A stretch of DNA of 64,000 nt from Triglochin maritima (lineage: Eukaryota > Streptophyta > Magnoliopsida > Alismatales > Juncaginaceae): the NCBI GenBank assembly GCA_963682175.1, contig OY821786.1, forward strand, positions 34,403,501 to 34,467,500, given 5' to 3'. A model generated the notes under the pieces. That model did no database searches and had not been told where the DNA came from. It was given only the letters and a program-made list of their open reading frames with translations. Positions within the stretch are counted from its first letter, which is position 1. Each line of letters begins with the position of its first letter. Position numbers and translations under genes: made by a program. Positions 22,900-35,215 of this stretch are shown piece by piece.

Positions 22900-25175
22900 T
22901 GAATTGTTTGGGTGACATCAAGAAATAAATACATTGGTCATATGTCATCTGAAATCAACTATTTCCACTAATGTCACAGAAAAACTCAAAAACTTGTTTA
23001 TAATGTCATTAAAAAAATTTCAATGGCATTCCCATAGTCATCCGACGATAGTTTTATTAATATTTAATGGAAAATTTGCAGAATCACCCTAAATAAACTC
23101 AGAATTCATAAAATTTATTATATGTGTTGTGAAAATTACAAAAATACTCAAAATTGCAAAAAATATTTATTTTTAAAAATATATATATTATATAAAAACC
23201 TATATATTTTTAGAAAATGTATCTTTTATAAAAATTAATTAAATATTTTATAATTTTAAAATATAAAAATTATCAGATTTCATTAGTTTAGTGAGAGACA
23301 AAAAAAGATGATAGATGAAAGAATATTTTTTCATTAGTTTCTCTAATTGAGTCAACAATTATTAATAAATAAATTGGTTATTTTGGGGAGGGAAAATTGT
23401 GTTTATGTTTTTATTAATTCGGTTGTGGTTGTATACTTCAAAATTAAAAAACAACCAAAAAAATGAAAACCAACCCGAACAAACAAAGAAAACCCAACCC
23501 AACCACCCCGGATCTGTCACGGTCGGACAAAAAAATGTGTTTCTGTTTTCCTTTTTTTGTTGCAATTTTTGAGTATTTTTTTGTAATTTGTACAACACAT
23601 AAGAGGCTACATCGAAGATAAATGAAATTTAAATTTGAATTTATAACAACTAATGTTACAATACTACATCTTACACTTACACATTATCTACTTGTTGAGA
23701 TACTCACAACTAATTTCTCTACTACTATATTACTCTTATACAATACTCGCTCTATTACAATACACACATTACCTAACACAACTACAAGACTCTTACTTAG
23801 GATGCATGAGATGTTGATGGACACTCTTATTTGTACCGTGAGATGGAAACTTGTGAAAAAAGAAGAAGAAAATTTTATAGTAGAAATTTCTAGAATTCTC
23901 CAAAGCAACAGAAAAAATAGAAACTTCTATACTATGAAATCTCTAGAGATTTGACATATTGGATTGTGTTCGTAATTAACTTAAGTAATTTATCTTATTG
24001 GGCTTGAGTTTGAGTTTGAGTTTGGGTTTTGGATTTGAGCTTGGATTTAGGTTGGTGTTAACACATTGTGCAACATGCACTACATTAAAATACTCATTTA
24101 CACAAGTCATATTCCATGTAAAATTTGTGTTTAGTACCTGAGATCCTCTTAGACAAGTAAAAAAAATAAGAAAATGAATTAGATGTGAAAGATAGAAAAA
24201 ATAATTCAAATCATCAAATGTGATAATTTGAATAGGGGTAGTTTTAAAAAAAAACATTCTTCTGGAACCGTCCCGAAATACGAAGTTGTAATATTTGTTG
24301 GTTGAGATCAGCTTCTCTCTCTGTGCGCCCCCCCCCCCCCCCCCCCCCCCCCAAGATTTGAAGTTTGATTTTAGAATATGTTGGGTAAAGCATGAGTTAT
24401 TAAGTTAAATTAGAAGGAAAATTTGTTTTTGAGCAATTTGAATGTATTCTCTGACTATGTAAACTTGTAAAGAGTTTCAACCGATGTGGTTAATTTTACG
24501 TAACTGTAATTAACTCAGTGAATCAACTCTGGCTTTACGTCTCTGGAATCGAAGGAAATTCCCAAGAGCTCTATCTTGTGTTTGCTTCCTCTTATGGTTG
24601 TTCAATTAACAAAAATGTTTGTATTTTCATAAGAATTTGAAGAAATATGATTCTTTTATCTTACCTGGAACTTTCAGTAGATTCTTGTTTTTCAACAAAT
24701 GATAGAATTAATTCAGATTATTTTCAACAACCCACATATCACATACTGTGTTAGGGGTGGGATTCGAAACTTCATTCCCCACCAGGCCATCCACTCAATT
24801 AGTCTTTGGACCAAATAGGATCAATATACATATTGTGTATTTAACTACCAATTTTTGATGAAAGGTACGTAACAGTAAATACGCTACAACAACATACAAT
24901 AGACCGAAATTGAATCATCAGTCATCAACAACACCCCAACGTCTCAAAGGAAAATTTTGACTTTGGCAAGCTAAGAAATTAAGAGTCGGATGTAATGATG
25001 TATCATATCATATTTTGTTGGAAATAGTTTATTTGATTCATGATATATAGATCCAACTTAAAATAAAGCATTACAACACAAAAGAGAAATATCATAGAAA
25101 CGCATCCATATTTACCCCATATATTATACCAACAGATACTAACCCTCTGGTCATATATATATTATCATGCATGAC
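22898..25175. other. AT-rich intergenic DNA
   Basis: No exon or RNA gene was recognised. The only clear features are the cytosine homopolymer at 24328-24352 and a (GTTTGA)-like GAGTTTGAGTTTGAGTTTGG stretch near 24005. Confidence 0.5.
24328..24352. repeat. Run of 25 cytosines
   Basis: An uninterrupted C25 homopolymer follows CTCTCTCTGTGCG. Its exact length is unreliable in most sequencing, but a long C tract is rare in AT-rich plant DNA and could form a G-quadruplex on the minus strand. Confidence 0.9.
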
Positions 25176-25403
25176 CTAGTCGGTATGCTTGGCCGCATCG
25201 GTCCACTCCTTAGCCACCTCGGCCCAGATCTTTGCTGCCTTGCTCAACGCATTTTCCGCCTTCTCTTCATACGACCTTTTAGTATAGTAATTATTGGACA
25301 AATTATATGCCTCGAGCCAGACCCTAGCCTCCTCTTCTATCGCCTTTGCCACCTCCACTCTCGCCTTAGCCGCTTCAGCTCTCCTTGGTGGCGCCCTTAA
25401 CAT
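25176..25403 (-). CDS. Small Ala/Glu-rich helical protein, unknown
   Basis: A 75-codon ATG-initiated frame is clearly richer in G+C than the DNA around it. The protein starts MLRAPPRRAEAAKARVEVAK and continues as charged Ala/Glu/Lys helix, with aromatic residues in the middle (WLEAYNLSNNYY) and AAKIWAEVAKEWTDAAKH at the end. A TATA-like ATATATATG lies about 50 bases upstream, and ATGTTAAGGG occurs twice around the start. The composition suggests a soluble helical or coiled protein. I do not recognise a family. It could equally be a fragment of a longer gene or a chance frame, since the opposite strand is also open. Confidence 0.35.
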   Translation of the reverse strand: MLRAPPRRAEAAKARVEVAKAIEEEARVWLEAYNLSNNYYTKRSYEEKAENALSKAAKIWAEVAKEWTDAAKHTD

Positions 25404-25752
25404 TCTTCCTTTCGTTCTTTCCTTAACAACCCCACCCTTAACATTAGTATATACATATATATAGATATATGCTGGGCTTATGTGTGTATTAAAAATAAAT
25501 TCTTATTAAATTGGAACTTCTTCTCGGAATTATACTAATTATGTTTCGTCCACTAGCTAGCTCCAATCATTTTCTTGATATTCGCATATGAAATGGTTAT
25601 GATCCATTCAAATGTTGTTTTGGTTAATTTAGGTTTATTAGGAATAAAGGTGTAAGTAGGTCCAGTACTTAATAACACTTTATTTTAATTACATTATATT
25701 ATATAATTTAAACCCGCGATATGAACATCAACACCGATACAATGAAACTCTT

Positions 25753-27045
25753 GTTGACAAATTAAGAATCCATATAGATTTTATTTGAGATTTGAATATT
25801 TCTTTTAGTTGGTTCATGAAACCGACATTTGTATTAGATTATCTGACTAAGCTATGTCATTTTTCGAAGGTTTGGTTTATTTATATTATTGAAATTAGCT
25901 CAAATAACACGGCCAATATCAACTGAAACTCGATCCCTATTCCGAGGTCTTAGGATACCACAAATATATTATCTGAATAATTCATTATAACTTGTTATTC
26001 TTACATCAATAAAATAAGAATCATTAATACCATGATAAAGTGAAAATTGCAAACTCATATCGGATTTTGTGAATGTATCTTAATTCTTAACCATTGTCTA
26101 TTCAATCATGTGGTTTTGTTGAAAGCCATGAAGACCATCTTAATTAATTTGAAAGACAAGATTGAACATGACATTTATCCACTACAGATTATAGTAACAA
26201 ACAAACTTTTTTTCCAGTTTCCCTTTTTTTTTCTTGCATCCAGACATCCAACTATCCAAGGGCCACCTTTTAAGGGTGTTACAAATGTAAAGCAATTTAA
26301 TTTTAAAAAAATACAAATAAAATCAATTTGAGTTTATTTCTGTTTGGATCGGTTTACAGTTCTATTTACATGTGATATTTTCATTCTTTAATCAAGTGGA
26401 AATTTCTAGAAATGAAAACATAAATTCATCAAAAAGCGACATATAGCAACAATTCTTGCTTTTGCTATAACTTGAATAAGTAGACTTGTGTTAGAAGAAA
26501 AAAATGATTTGCATGTTTAACCTTTGTTTGAATAACATATTGCAAATTTGCACTAACATAAGTATGTATAACTCAAAATCTATACAACAATTGATCCATT
26601 TAAATCGGATCCCAAATAAAGCCCACCCCTCACACAAACGAGAGTATAATTCGATTCCAATTTTTTTATTCGAACCTGAAAATGAAGCCAACTTTTGATT
26701 TGAGGTTTCTTGTTTGTCTGGTATTTTAATCGAGCAAGCTTTTACTTTTTAAAAGGGCAACTTGTAACAAAAGTTAGCTTACCAACCAAGGAATGTACTT
26801 GAGTTGCCCCCACCAAACTCAATTATTTCTAAAAAGGTAGATCAGGTTCGATTAAATTTGACGGGCACTAGTTCCTGTGGTGTGAATAGAATCTGTCCTT
26901 CGAACAAAAAATAATAAGTGGCTGTGGCACCAATAGTATACCTAAATTTTCAATAAGAATAGAATTTTGTGCATCTTGTTACCAGCATTCTTCTTTTTTC
27001 GACGAAGAAATAAATAATAATAACAAAGGAGAAGAAAAAAAGACT
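25753..27045. repeat. Right copy of the duplicated flank
   Basis: Matches 1-515 from its first base. This copy includes about 730 bases (25901-26630) and about 62 bases (near 26748-26810) that the left copy lacks. It stops abruptly where copia pol sequence starts at about 27046. No gene was recognised in the extra 730 bases. Confidence 0.85.
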
Positions 27046-28436
27046 CAGCTCAATGTTTCATTCGTAGTTATGTTCAAGTCTATTCGGATTATGTTCGTTA
27101 TTGTCGCATTTCATGATTATAAAATATGAAAAATAGATGTCAAAATAATGTTCCTTTATAGGAACTTGGAGGAGGATGACATGATGTGTATATGATACAA
27201 CCTCAAGGTTTTGAAGATCCAAAGAATATCGAGAAAGTATGCAAGCTTCAACATTCCATTTATGGATTGAAGCAAACATCAAGGAGTTAGAACAAACACT
27301 TTGATGAGGAAGTGAAAAAGATTAACTTCATCCAAAGTAAGGAAGAACCTTGTATATAAAAGAATGTTAGTGGGAGCCACATAGTATTTTAGATCTTATA
27401 TGTCGATGACATACTTCTCATGGGAAATCATATACCTTTGTTAGAGCAAACGAGAAGTTGATTGAAATCTGCATTTTCAATGAAAGACATGGGTAATGCT
27501 CAATACATCTTGGGAATCCAGATATATATAGATAGATCTCGTAGACTTATTGGCTTAAGTCAACGTACATACATTAATAAGGTATTGGAAAAGTTCAACA
27601 TAAACAACTCCAAACAAGACAATGTGTCAATGAGTATGGGTGTGCAACTCAAGAAGTCTCAACGTGCTAAATCACGTAAAGACTTGGAGTACATGAAAGA
27701 TATTTCTTATGCTTCAGCAATATGATCAATCATGTACGTGATGACTTGCACAAAACCCAATATCTCGTATGCTTTAAGCGTGACAAGTCGTCACCAATCC
27801 AACGCAGGTCCTGAACATTGGATTGCGATCAAGAATATTCTAATGCACATTAACCGGAACAAAGATAAGTTTCTTGTTTATGGAGGACAAAACGAGCTAA
27901 TAGTCGGGCTATTCAGATGCGAGTTTCATGAGTGATCCCGACGATAGGAGGTCTCAATGGTGGAGACATGAGTTAAAATACATGGACTTTGTAACGAGGG
28001 AAATCAGGATATGTCTTCCTTCTGAATGGTGGAGCCGTGAGTTGGCGTAGTTGGATGCAAATTACTACTGCCGACTCAACCATCGCTTCAAAAGTTATGG
28101 TTGTCGCTGAAGCAAGCAATGAAGGAGTGTGGATTAAGAAGTTTCTTGAAGAGCTTGTAGTAGTTCCCTTGAGCGAATGACCCATAGAGCTATTTTGCAA
28201 CCATAGTGCATCTATCTCACAAATCAAGGATCCTAAATCTTATCACAATGTGAAATACATGGACCGCAAATGTTTTGTCACACGTGACTTCGTCAACGAA
28301 TGCAAAATAAATTTATTAGGGGTGGACACAAACAACAACACAACTGATCTATTCATCAAACCATTATCCCAAGCCAAATGCGAAATGCATTTCGAGTCCA
28401 TGGGTCTAAGGAAACATGTGGACTAGTTTGATAAGT
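27046..28436 (+). pseudogene. copia reverse transcriptase/RNase H remnant
   Basis: The readable segments are FHDYKI, ILYVDDILLMGNHIPLLEQT, FSMKDMGNAQYILGIQIY, GLSQRTYINKVLEKFN, SYALSVTSRHQSNAGPEHW and, after stops and a ~50-base insertion near 27955-28005, SGYVFLLNGGAVSWRSW, EASNEGVWIKKFLEE and KPLSQAKCEMHFESMG. Several stop codons and frameshifts disable it. It keeps the central RNase H segment that is deleted from the complete element, so the complete element did not derive its deletion from this copy. Confidence 0.88.
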
Positions 28437-28519
28437 GATTTGAGAGGGTTATCCTAGTTATTATTGTTTTATACATTGAGAGTGTATGTGAAAGAAAACT
28501 TTGATAACAAGTGGGAGAT

Positions 28520-30673
28520 CGAAGGGAATGTGTTCTAAAAGTTTACTTTTAGATGTCGATTATTAAGAATTAGATGTGCAAACAATTTGTTCCTTGATTA
28601 ATGTATTCGTCTTTTAGAAGTGTTAAGAAACAGACTTCTGGTACTTAACTGTAAAGCTCTAACAGATAATGATTTACATAAATCAAAAGTTATTCACCAT
28701 CATGGTAATTAACATGAAACATTAATTACTGAGATGAGATTGTCGTGTTAGTTAAAGAGTATTGTAGCTCTACAAATATTTAACAACACGAGTATATAAA
28801 AGAGGAAAATGGTTACTTTTATATATTAAATAGACTTAGCAAATGAAACATTGTGGAATTGTGTTATGTGTCATTAATGTTTTACTCTGTCTTGAATCTT
28901 AAGATACGAGACTTATGTCTTTTCACATAAGAAATGTTTGATTTGATTATTGTCAAAAACTATCATTGAGCATAGTGATAAAGGCAGTAGTCGGTTAAAC
29001 ATGACTTGTGTTGGAAAAGATAGTTCGTCAAAAGATTATCATTGCCCCTCTTTACTTGAGTGATTATATTACTAGGCCCCTTGATAAAGCAGAATTATAA
29101 TGTATACAATGTGACTTATGTATAGTCACATATTTATAATTAGCTTAAGAGATCAAAAAATGAATATATAATACAAATGTGACACATTCCTACTTTGTAT
29201 AATATTATGAATAACATGAGACAAGGGATAGGCACAAGTGATGTTTTTACATCACTAAATGGATCGTGTTTAGTTTGAGTGAACAAAACATCTTTGCTAA
29301 TTGGATAACTATAATGTGTAGCTAGATACCGCTTATAGTTAGTGATATTAAGTGTTTAATATCATTGTCAATATAGCTTAGATTATCCTATATGTCACAC
29401 TATAAAACTGGAAAACAAGAAGTTTGATTTTATGTTCATATGATGTATCGAGTATACATGTGGTGAATCGAATAAAATCAATGTCGTGAAAGTGACATAG
29501 TTATAATCATAAATAAATTCATATGAGATGTATGTATTATGTGGTGTGATGTTTTGACATTACATATGATAATATATTACATGATATATGAATTTGCTAA
29601 GACCCCAAAGATAGAATTTTGTTGGATATATATCCAAAATTTGATAAAGGCAAAATTCGGGCAAAGACGATCGAACATTTTTGACTACCGGTCGACAAAA
29701 AATTCACAGTGGCTTTTGAGCTCGTGAACGGTCGACCGGAAAGACGCGTGGGTCAACCGAAAAAACATCTTTGCTAATTGGATAACTATAATTTGAACAG
29801 TTGATTGGTTGAAGTCGTGGTTCGACCGAAAAATCCCAGAAACTTTTCTTGGTCTTGATCGGTCGACCAACTTGGAGCAACGTCCAACCAAAAATTCACA
29901 GTAACTTTTATTGTGTCAAATTGGTCGACCGTTTGGGCGTTATGTAACTTTTATATTGCTTGATTGGTCGACCACCTGGTTTCATAGTCCAACCGAAGCC
30001 ACAAATAACTGCCAATCAGTCGACTGGTAGGTTAATTTTGGTCAACCGGTGCACACGATTTTGCTAGAATTATTAAGAGATTAGTGTTGATCATATATTG
30101 GATTTATTCTAATTGTAGTCAAACGTGGATGATGATGATTATGTGTCAATTTTTTATTGGTTTTAGGGAGAGAAAAACAAGAGATCGTGGGTAAGTGGAT
30201 TACCCATGATGTGGATGTTGGGAGAACCTATAAATAGGTCTCTTCTCCCTACTTGTTTTGAAAAATGCATAATTTTCTCTCTCCCTAACCACCTACTAAT
30301 CCATCCAAATTTCTCTTAATTATTCAAGCTTTTGAAGATTAAATTCTCAAGGAGCTTTAGAGGGGTTATTAGTTAGATTCTAACATTGATTTAGAGATTG
30401 ATTGACTAACTTGTTTCTCTCTAATATTGTTTAGAGTTTGGTGAACACTTGGAGGCGAATCGACGCACAACGTAACTCCGGATCTTCATAAAGGTTTTAG
30501 AGAATTTTTGGGTATGATCATCTTCTATTTATTTTGATATTTAATGTAGATTAAATGATATTAAAATAAATATAAATCAATGTACATGAAATTGTCGAAA
30601 ATATGAAATCGATCTTGTATGCATGTATAATTTTTAAAAAATATATACATACATAGGGGCACGAAATCCTACA
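28520..30673 (+). repeat. 3' LTR of the truncated copia element
   Basis: Starts CGAAGGGAATGTGTTC (TG mutated to CG) after the polypurine tract and ends AAATCCTACA. A TATA box (TATAAATA) is at 30229-30236. GGTCGACC-type motifs are spread over 29687-30040 but are more decayed than in the complete element. Confidence 0.9.
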
Positions 30674-31060
30674 GGCAAGTCACGAGAGAAACGGATATGT
30701 GCTCCTTTAAATTGTCTTTTCAACAGATCTAGAATCATCAAATTCCATATTTGGATGTGGATCTTATGAATAAAACAAGTACTACGTCGCGTAGAAGATT
30801 GTTGTGTCCCATCGTGGGACTGATGCTCTCAGTGCGGGACTTGTTAGGTGGAAAAAACAACTCAACTCGTTTGGTGGAAAAAACCAACTTGTTTGCTAGA
30901 ACGACCCAGCTCGTTTTCTGTTATCTTAAATCAGTAATCTTTCACACTTTTTACCTTGAATCGTCTTATTTGAATATCGAAATGGGAAAGTTATGCACAG
31001 ATTATTGAAGATCTATTGATTCTTTAATTTCCAAATACGAACTGTCAATTTTGTTTCGTA
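30674..31060. repeat. Satellite fragment next to the HNH gene
   Basis: Shares the satellite order GGCAAGTCACGAGAGAAACG, GAATCATCAAATTCCATATT, ACAAGTACTACGTCGCG, CTCGTTTGGTGGAAAA and AAGTTATGCACAGATTATTG with the array at 738-8000. It places satellite DNA directly beside the downstream end of the HNH gene. Confidence 0.8.
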
Positions 31061-31662
31061 TATGTTTCTGGTAGTATAATATACGGTGCAACATTCATTT
31101 AATTTTACTTGTTATCGTTGTTAGTATTATTCTTTTAGTTTATTGTTATTTTTATTCTTTTAATTTATTGTTGTTTCTAATTCCTTTGTAAATCACATCA
31201 ACTTCCATTTCGGCCCACATCATAATTAAGCCAGTTAAACATGTTATAGACTTAAATTATTGGAATAACTCAAAGTAACAACACATCCCAATTTCCAAAA
31301 CTATTACATAAAATAAGTCTGCAATCCAACTAATTATAACTAATTGTCCGACTTCAAAAATGAGCAAACATTGGAGCACAAAAAAATAAAAGTTTATGCA
31401 CACAAAAGGTGAAAACAAATTCCAGAAAATTTTAGTTGCGTACATGTTTTATTATTCTCCGATCACCTTTGGATTTGGATTCCAAATGCAGACACCCCCT
31501 TCTATACCGAAACGGAGAACAAATCTGAAATTTATACACCTTCTGGAATTTTCATGTAATGTACATGAGTTGCAATGATAACGAATACAACTATTAAGGA
31601 TTAGATTTCGACGGATTTAAGAACTGTTTAGTTAAGATCTACATTGAATTTAAAGTTCTGTC

Positions 31663-34600
31663 CTAAGGAGCTGGTTTAGATAGATATTGTTGCCATTCTT
31701 CTGGCACACCTTTGCGCATCCTGAGTGATCTTACTGCTGCATTTGTCAGAGGTATGGTGAGTATATCGTACTCTTTTGGTGCCTGAATGAAAAAACAGTG
31801 ACAAGAATTTCAATTGGTATCGAGTTGGAAAAAATTGTTACATTCCAGTAGTGAAGATATAAATAGGTGTTGTTGAGAGACCTTCGGGACTTTAATCAAC
31901 TTTATGTTTGCTTCCTCAAGTGTTTTATGGCCTTTCTTAGAATTGCATCGCGAACAAGCTGCAACCTGAGAGACAAATATGTGAAAACTAATTATCAAAG
32001 ACCTGACAATATATTTCAGACAATTGATTTTTGAGTTCAATAGAATACCAAGTTGTCCCATTTCCATTCCCCACCACGTGACATAGGCAAGATGTGGTCG
32101 ATTGTTAGATCCTCACGCGAAGAACAATATCTGTAGGAGAAAAAGTGATTGGTATTGTTTCAACTAAAATATATATCCAAAGTAAAGATGAAGTTAAAAC
32201 ATCCACAAAATTTAGCCCCCAATTGTTACTTTCTCAATCTATACAAATTCACAACTCTGACGAGACCATACACATAATTACATATCACAATTGGTACGGC
32301 TACATTACACAACTCATATGGTCATATTCATTGTATAGATTCTTTCGAATTTGGACAGTTTATTATTCTTGAAATTCATCCTTCACCAATGCATTAGTTT
32401 ATTCAAGCAAAAAAGATTCAGAGTATTCTCTTGCGACGATTTAACATTCCACTGTTAAAGAGTGAATAAAAAATGTATACTGATATACATATATAAATAG
32501 TGCAAATAGAAATTTACATCGAGATCTGGCTTCATGTTGTACTTCCCATTTCCAAAGGGCCAAACTGACATTTGGATTACCACGAACGCCTACGTAATTG
32601 TCTATGTTTCTTATTCATTGTAAAAATAGCAGACAATCAATTTGTGCTTTGAGTCAATGAGTCAACTGGAAACAACCTCCTTGATAAGGAAGGGTGTGAC
32701 TGCATACATCCAATCCCCCTTAGCCCCCTAGGTGGGAGCCTCTTTTGAGGCATTGGGTCAATTTGATGTTAATCTAGCTTTGTGCTACTTGCAGAAAAAA
32801 AAGCTAGCTTTGTGCTTTCTTTTCAAAACAGACATCCTCGACCATGCGCTATTTACCAGTGAGTGGTAGTATTGGACTGATTCTCAATGTTGTAGAAGTC
32901 GTACAATGTGTAGGACCAGTATGCTACGACAATAGATTTCTCAGCCTACTTCGCTGTGCATGGTGGTTGTTTTCTACCATATAATGTTTTCCTTAGATTA
33001 TAATTTTGAAAGAAAAACCAAGGAAATGGAGAACCCATACTACTTAAGTTCCAACTTTCACACGAATTTTAGATAGTATGCCAACGAATAAATTTGAGCA
33101 CCAATCAATTATTTAAAATAAAAAGGACTCACTGGCAAGTATAGTTGTCCCGATAAAATATGCTTTTCCGACTAAGATTGCACCTTATCCTTCTCCTCTT
33201 CATAACTTGCAATAAGTGTGGCACCTGGAAAGATTGTTACGAGGTTTAGAGGTTTCGAACATGTTGATTTGGCATTCACAACTGCCATTTCGTCATAAAA
33301 TCACTCTACTGAGTGCGCGATAAACCACAGTTGGTCAGTCCCCTACCCTTAAGACAGCTGGAATGTAGAATGACCCTCGAGGTGAAGACACAGTCTGATC
33401 GTAATATTCCAGCACATCAGCCTGTTGAGAGGTTAAATCCGCATTACTCATGAGACATATTAAGAACTTAAGGCAACATATTATACAAGTTACAGGTTAA
33501 CAGAACATTAATAATAGTTGCCAGTTCACATTTAGTTGCAGGGTATGAGTTCCTGAACGAATGAAGCACACCAACCTTTTCTGTGAATTCCAAACAAATT
33601 GCACGTTTCCAGCAGACAACATTGACAGGCCTAGGAAGAATGATAACAATAGTGAACTTTCAAGACCAATGGTATTAACAGATATTTGTCTTAAATTAAG
33701 AATATTTGCTGCCTAGGACAGCCCATGAGAAGTTAATTTCTCAAAGAAAAGCTAATGGATCACACAATCAAAAAGTTTCCTCTGAACTTTTTGGTCCTTC
33801 AATGATCTTAATGCTTAATGATGTTAATTCAGATTATGGATTTGCGACATGAATAGCTTGATATTTTTCTCTTATATATGTATCAGTAATTAACTGTAAA
33901 GGCCGACACAAAAATTACTTAAACATAGATATACATCACCACGCAAGGTAAAAAAATTGTCGTGATTGTGTCAACTGTCAAGCATTTCACTAGATGGAAC
34001 AGAAAACTGCAAAATACACATATTACAATCAATACTCTCCAATTTCTAATCAATAATTAGATCATAAACAATTTACTACCTTCATCTACCAAGAACTTCA
34101 CTGACCATTTTACGGCAAATGCTCTTATGATTTTTCACAAAACAATGTGAATGTAAACTTTTTTTCTTATTGGTCATGTAGAGCTTAATTAAAACCACTA
34201 TCACAATAGTATTATGCACTTCGAACTAAACAACAGCTATGATTACTGAATTGTCTAACAGAAGCAACATACAACTGAAAAGGGAAAGCCAATTAAAAGT
34301 AAAATATAGCTAGTGAAGAACAGAGCAACAAATTAATAGTCGGAGATATTCCAGAACCATTTTAATAAATTCATCATATGCGATCAAATTACTTAACCAC
34401 GCAAAATATAATTCATAGATTTCCACCCAACGAAAATCAACATTAGTTCTACGAAGACATAAATAAATGTCATACAACATTCAAACAAAAATCACAGATT
34501 CATTTGCCCAAAATAAAACCAACATGAAAGATCAAAAGATGAATATATAAATACAGAAATAGAAACATAGACAATACGAGCAAAATCACAGATTCCCCAA

Positions 34601-35215
34601 CAAAATAAAAACATCAAAGGAACATAAACACCACTCCAAGTTGACCATAAAACATAGCATGCACCAGCCCAAAACAAATTACAGACTTGCCCTACAAAAA
34701 CTAACATTAACACCACAGTCCATGCAAACAAAATTACAAAATTACCAACATCAAAATAACAAACAGCATTTCAGATTGAGAACAAAAACATCACACCTAC
34801 AAACAAAAGTTATTGATTTGCCTATAAGATTAATATCAAAGTTAAACACAAAAATACAAACACAAAAATTACAGATGTGCCCAACATAACAAACATTATT
34901 AAAAAAAGCAAGTACTTAATAAATAATAAATGAAGAGCAAAGACATTTTAACCTGTAAGAGATGTCCAAAACAAGACCTCTAAAGCAAGACAACTCATCT
35001 CTTTCAAACTGATCCCCAACATACTTCTCCCCACCAACCCCACTCTCCTTCAAACCCTCCTCCCTCTTCCCCACAGCACAAACTCTCCCACTCCACCTCC
35101 CACTCCCACCTAAGAACCCAACTTTCCTCTCCATTAACCTCCCCCCAACTTTCTGGTCTCTTGGGTCGGCCAAAAACCCCACCCTGAGGCCTCCATGGGG
35201 CGTGACTCTCGCCAT
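31663..35215 (-). CDS. HNH endonuclease domain protein
   Basis: Seven exons with GT-AG borders and consistent phase give 256 residues: 35215-34953, 33630-33576, 33421-33347, 33224-33133, 32130-32049, 31965-31882 and 31782-31663. The start MARVTPHGGLRVGFLADPRD matches what I recall of plant HNH proteins. The nuclease core is near the C-terminus: C161/C164 (TCQYC), D173-H174 (TIDH), N188 (WDN) and C193/C196-N197 (CSRCN), so both zinc-binding cysteine pairs and the metal-site His and Asn are present. The family is predicted to be a beta-beta-alpha metal nuclease; its substrate in plants is not known to me. The last three exons are duplicated at 21855-22850. No ORF search would show this gene because exons are 55-263 bases. 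Confidence 0.92.
32690..32770. mobile_element. SINE-like fragment in an HNH intron
   Basis: GTGTGACTGCATACATCCAA, CCCCTAGGTGGGAGCC and TTTGAGGCATTGGGTC resemble a tRNA-derived plant SINE body as I remember it. Ends and target duplication were not resolved. Confidence 0.35.

Larger units (their letters stand above)
27046..30673 (+). mobile_element. 5'-truncated copia element with its 3' LTR
   Basis: This is the 3' end of a second element of the long-LTR family: part of reverse transcriptase, RNase H, polypurine tract (AAGTGGGAGAT at 28509-28519) and the 3' LTR. The 5' LTR, gag, protease and integrase are missing, and the left border abuts the duplicated flank. The right flank begins GGCAA inside a satellite motif (normally TTTGGCAAGTCATGAG), so it inserted into the satellite and the left side was later lost. 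Confidence 0.88.

Noticed and set aside
25167..25400. Plus-strand frame opposite the Ala/Glu-rich ORF
   Set aside because: Its composition is the complement of the helical frame and it has no start context or homology. The minus strand is the better candidate.
34641..34889. Open frames between HNH exons 1 and 2
   Set aside because: They lie within an intron of the HNH gene and have low-complexity Lys/Asn/Thr-rich composition.
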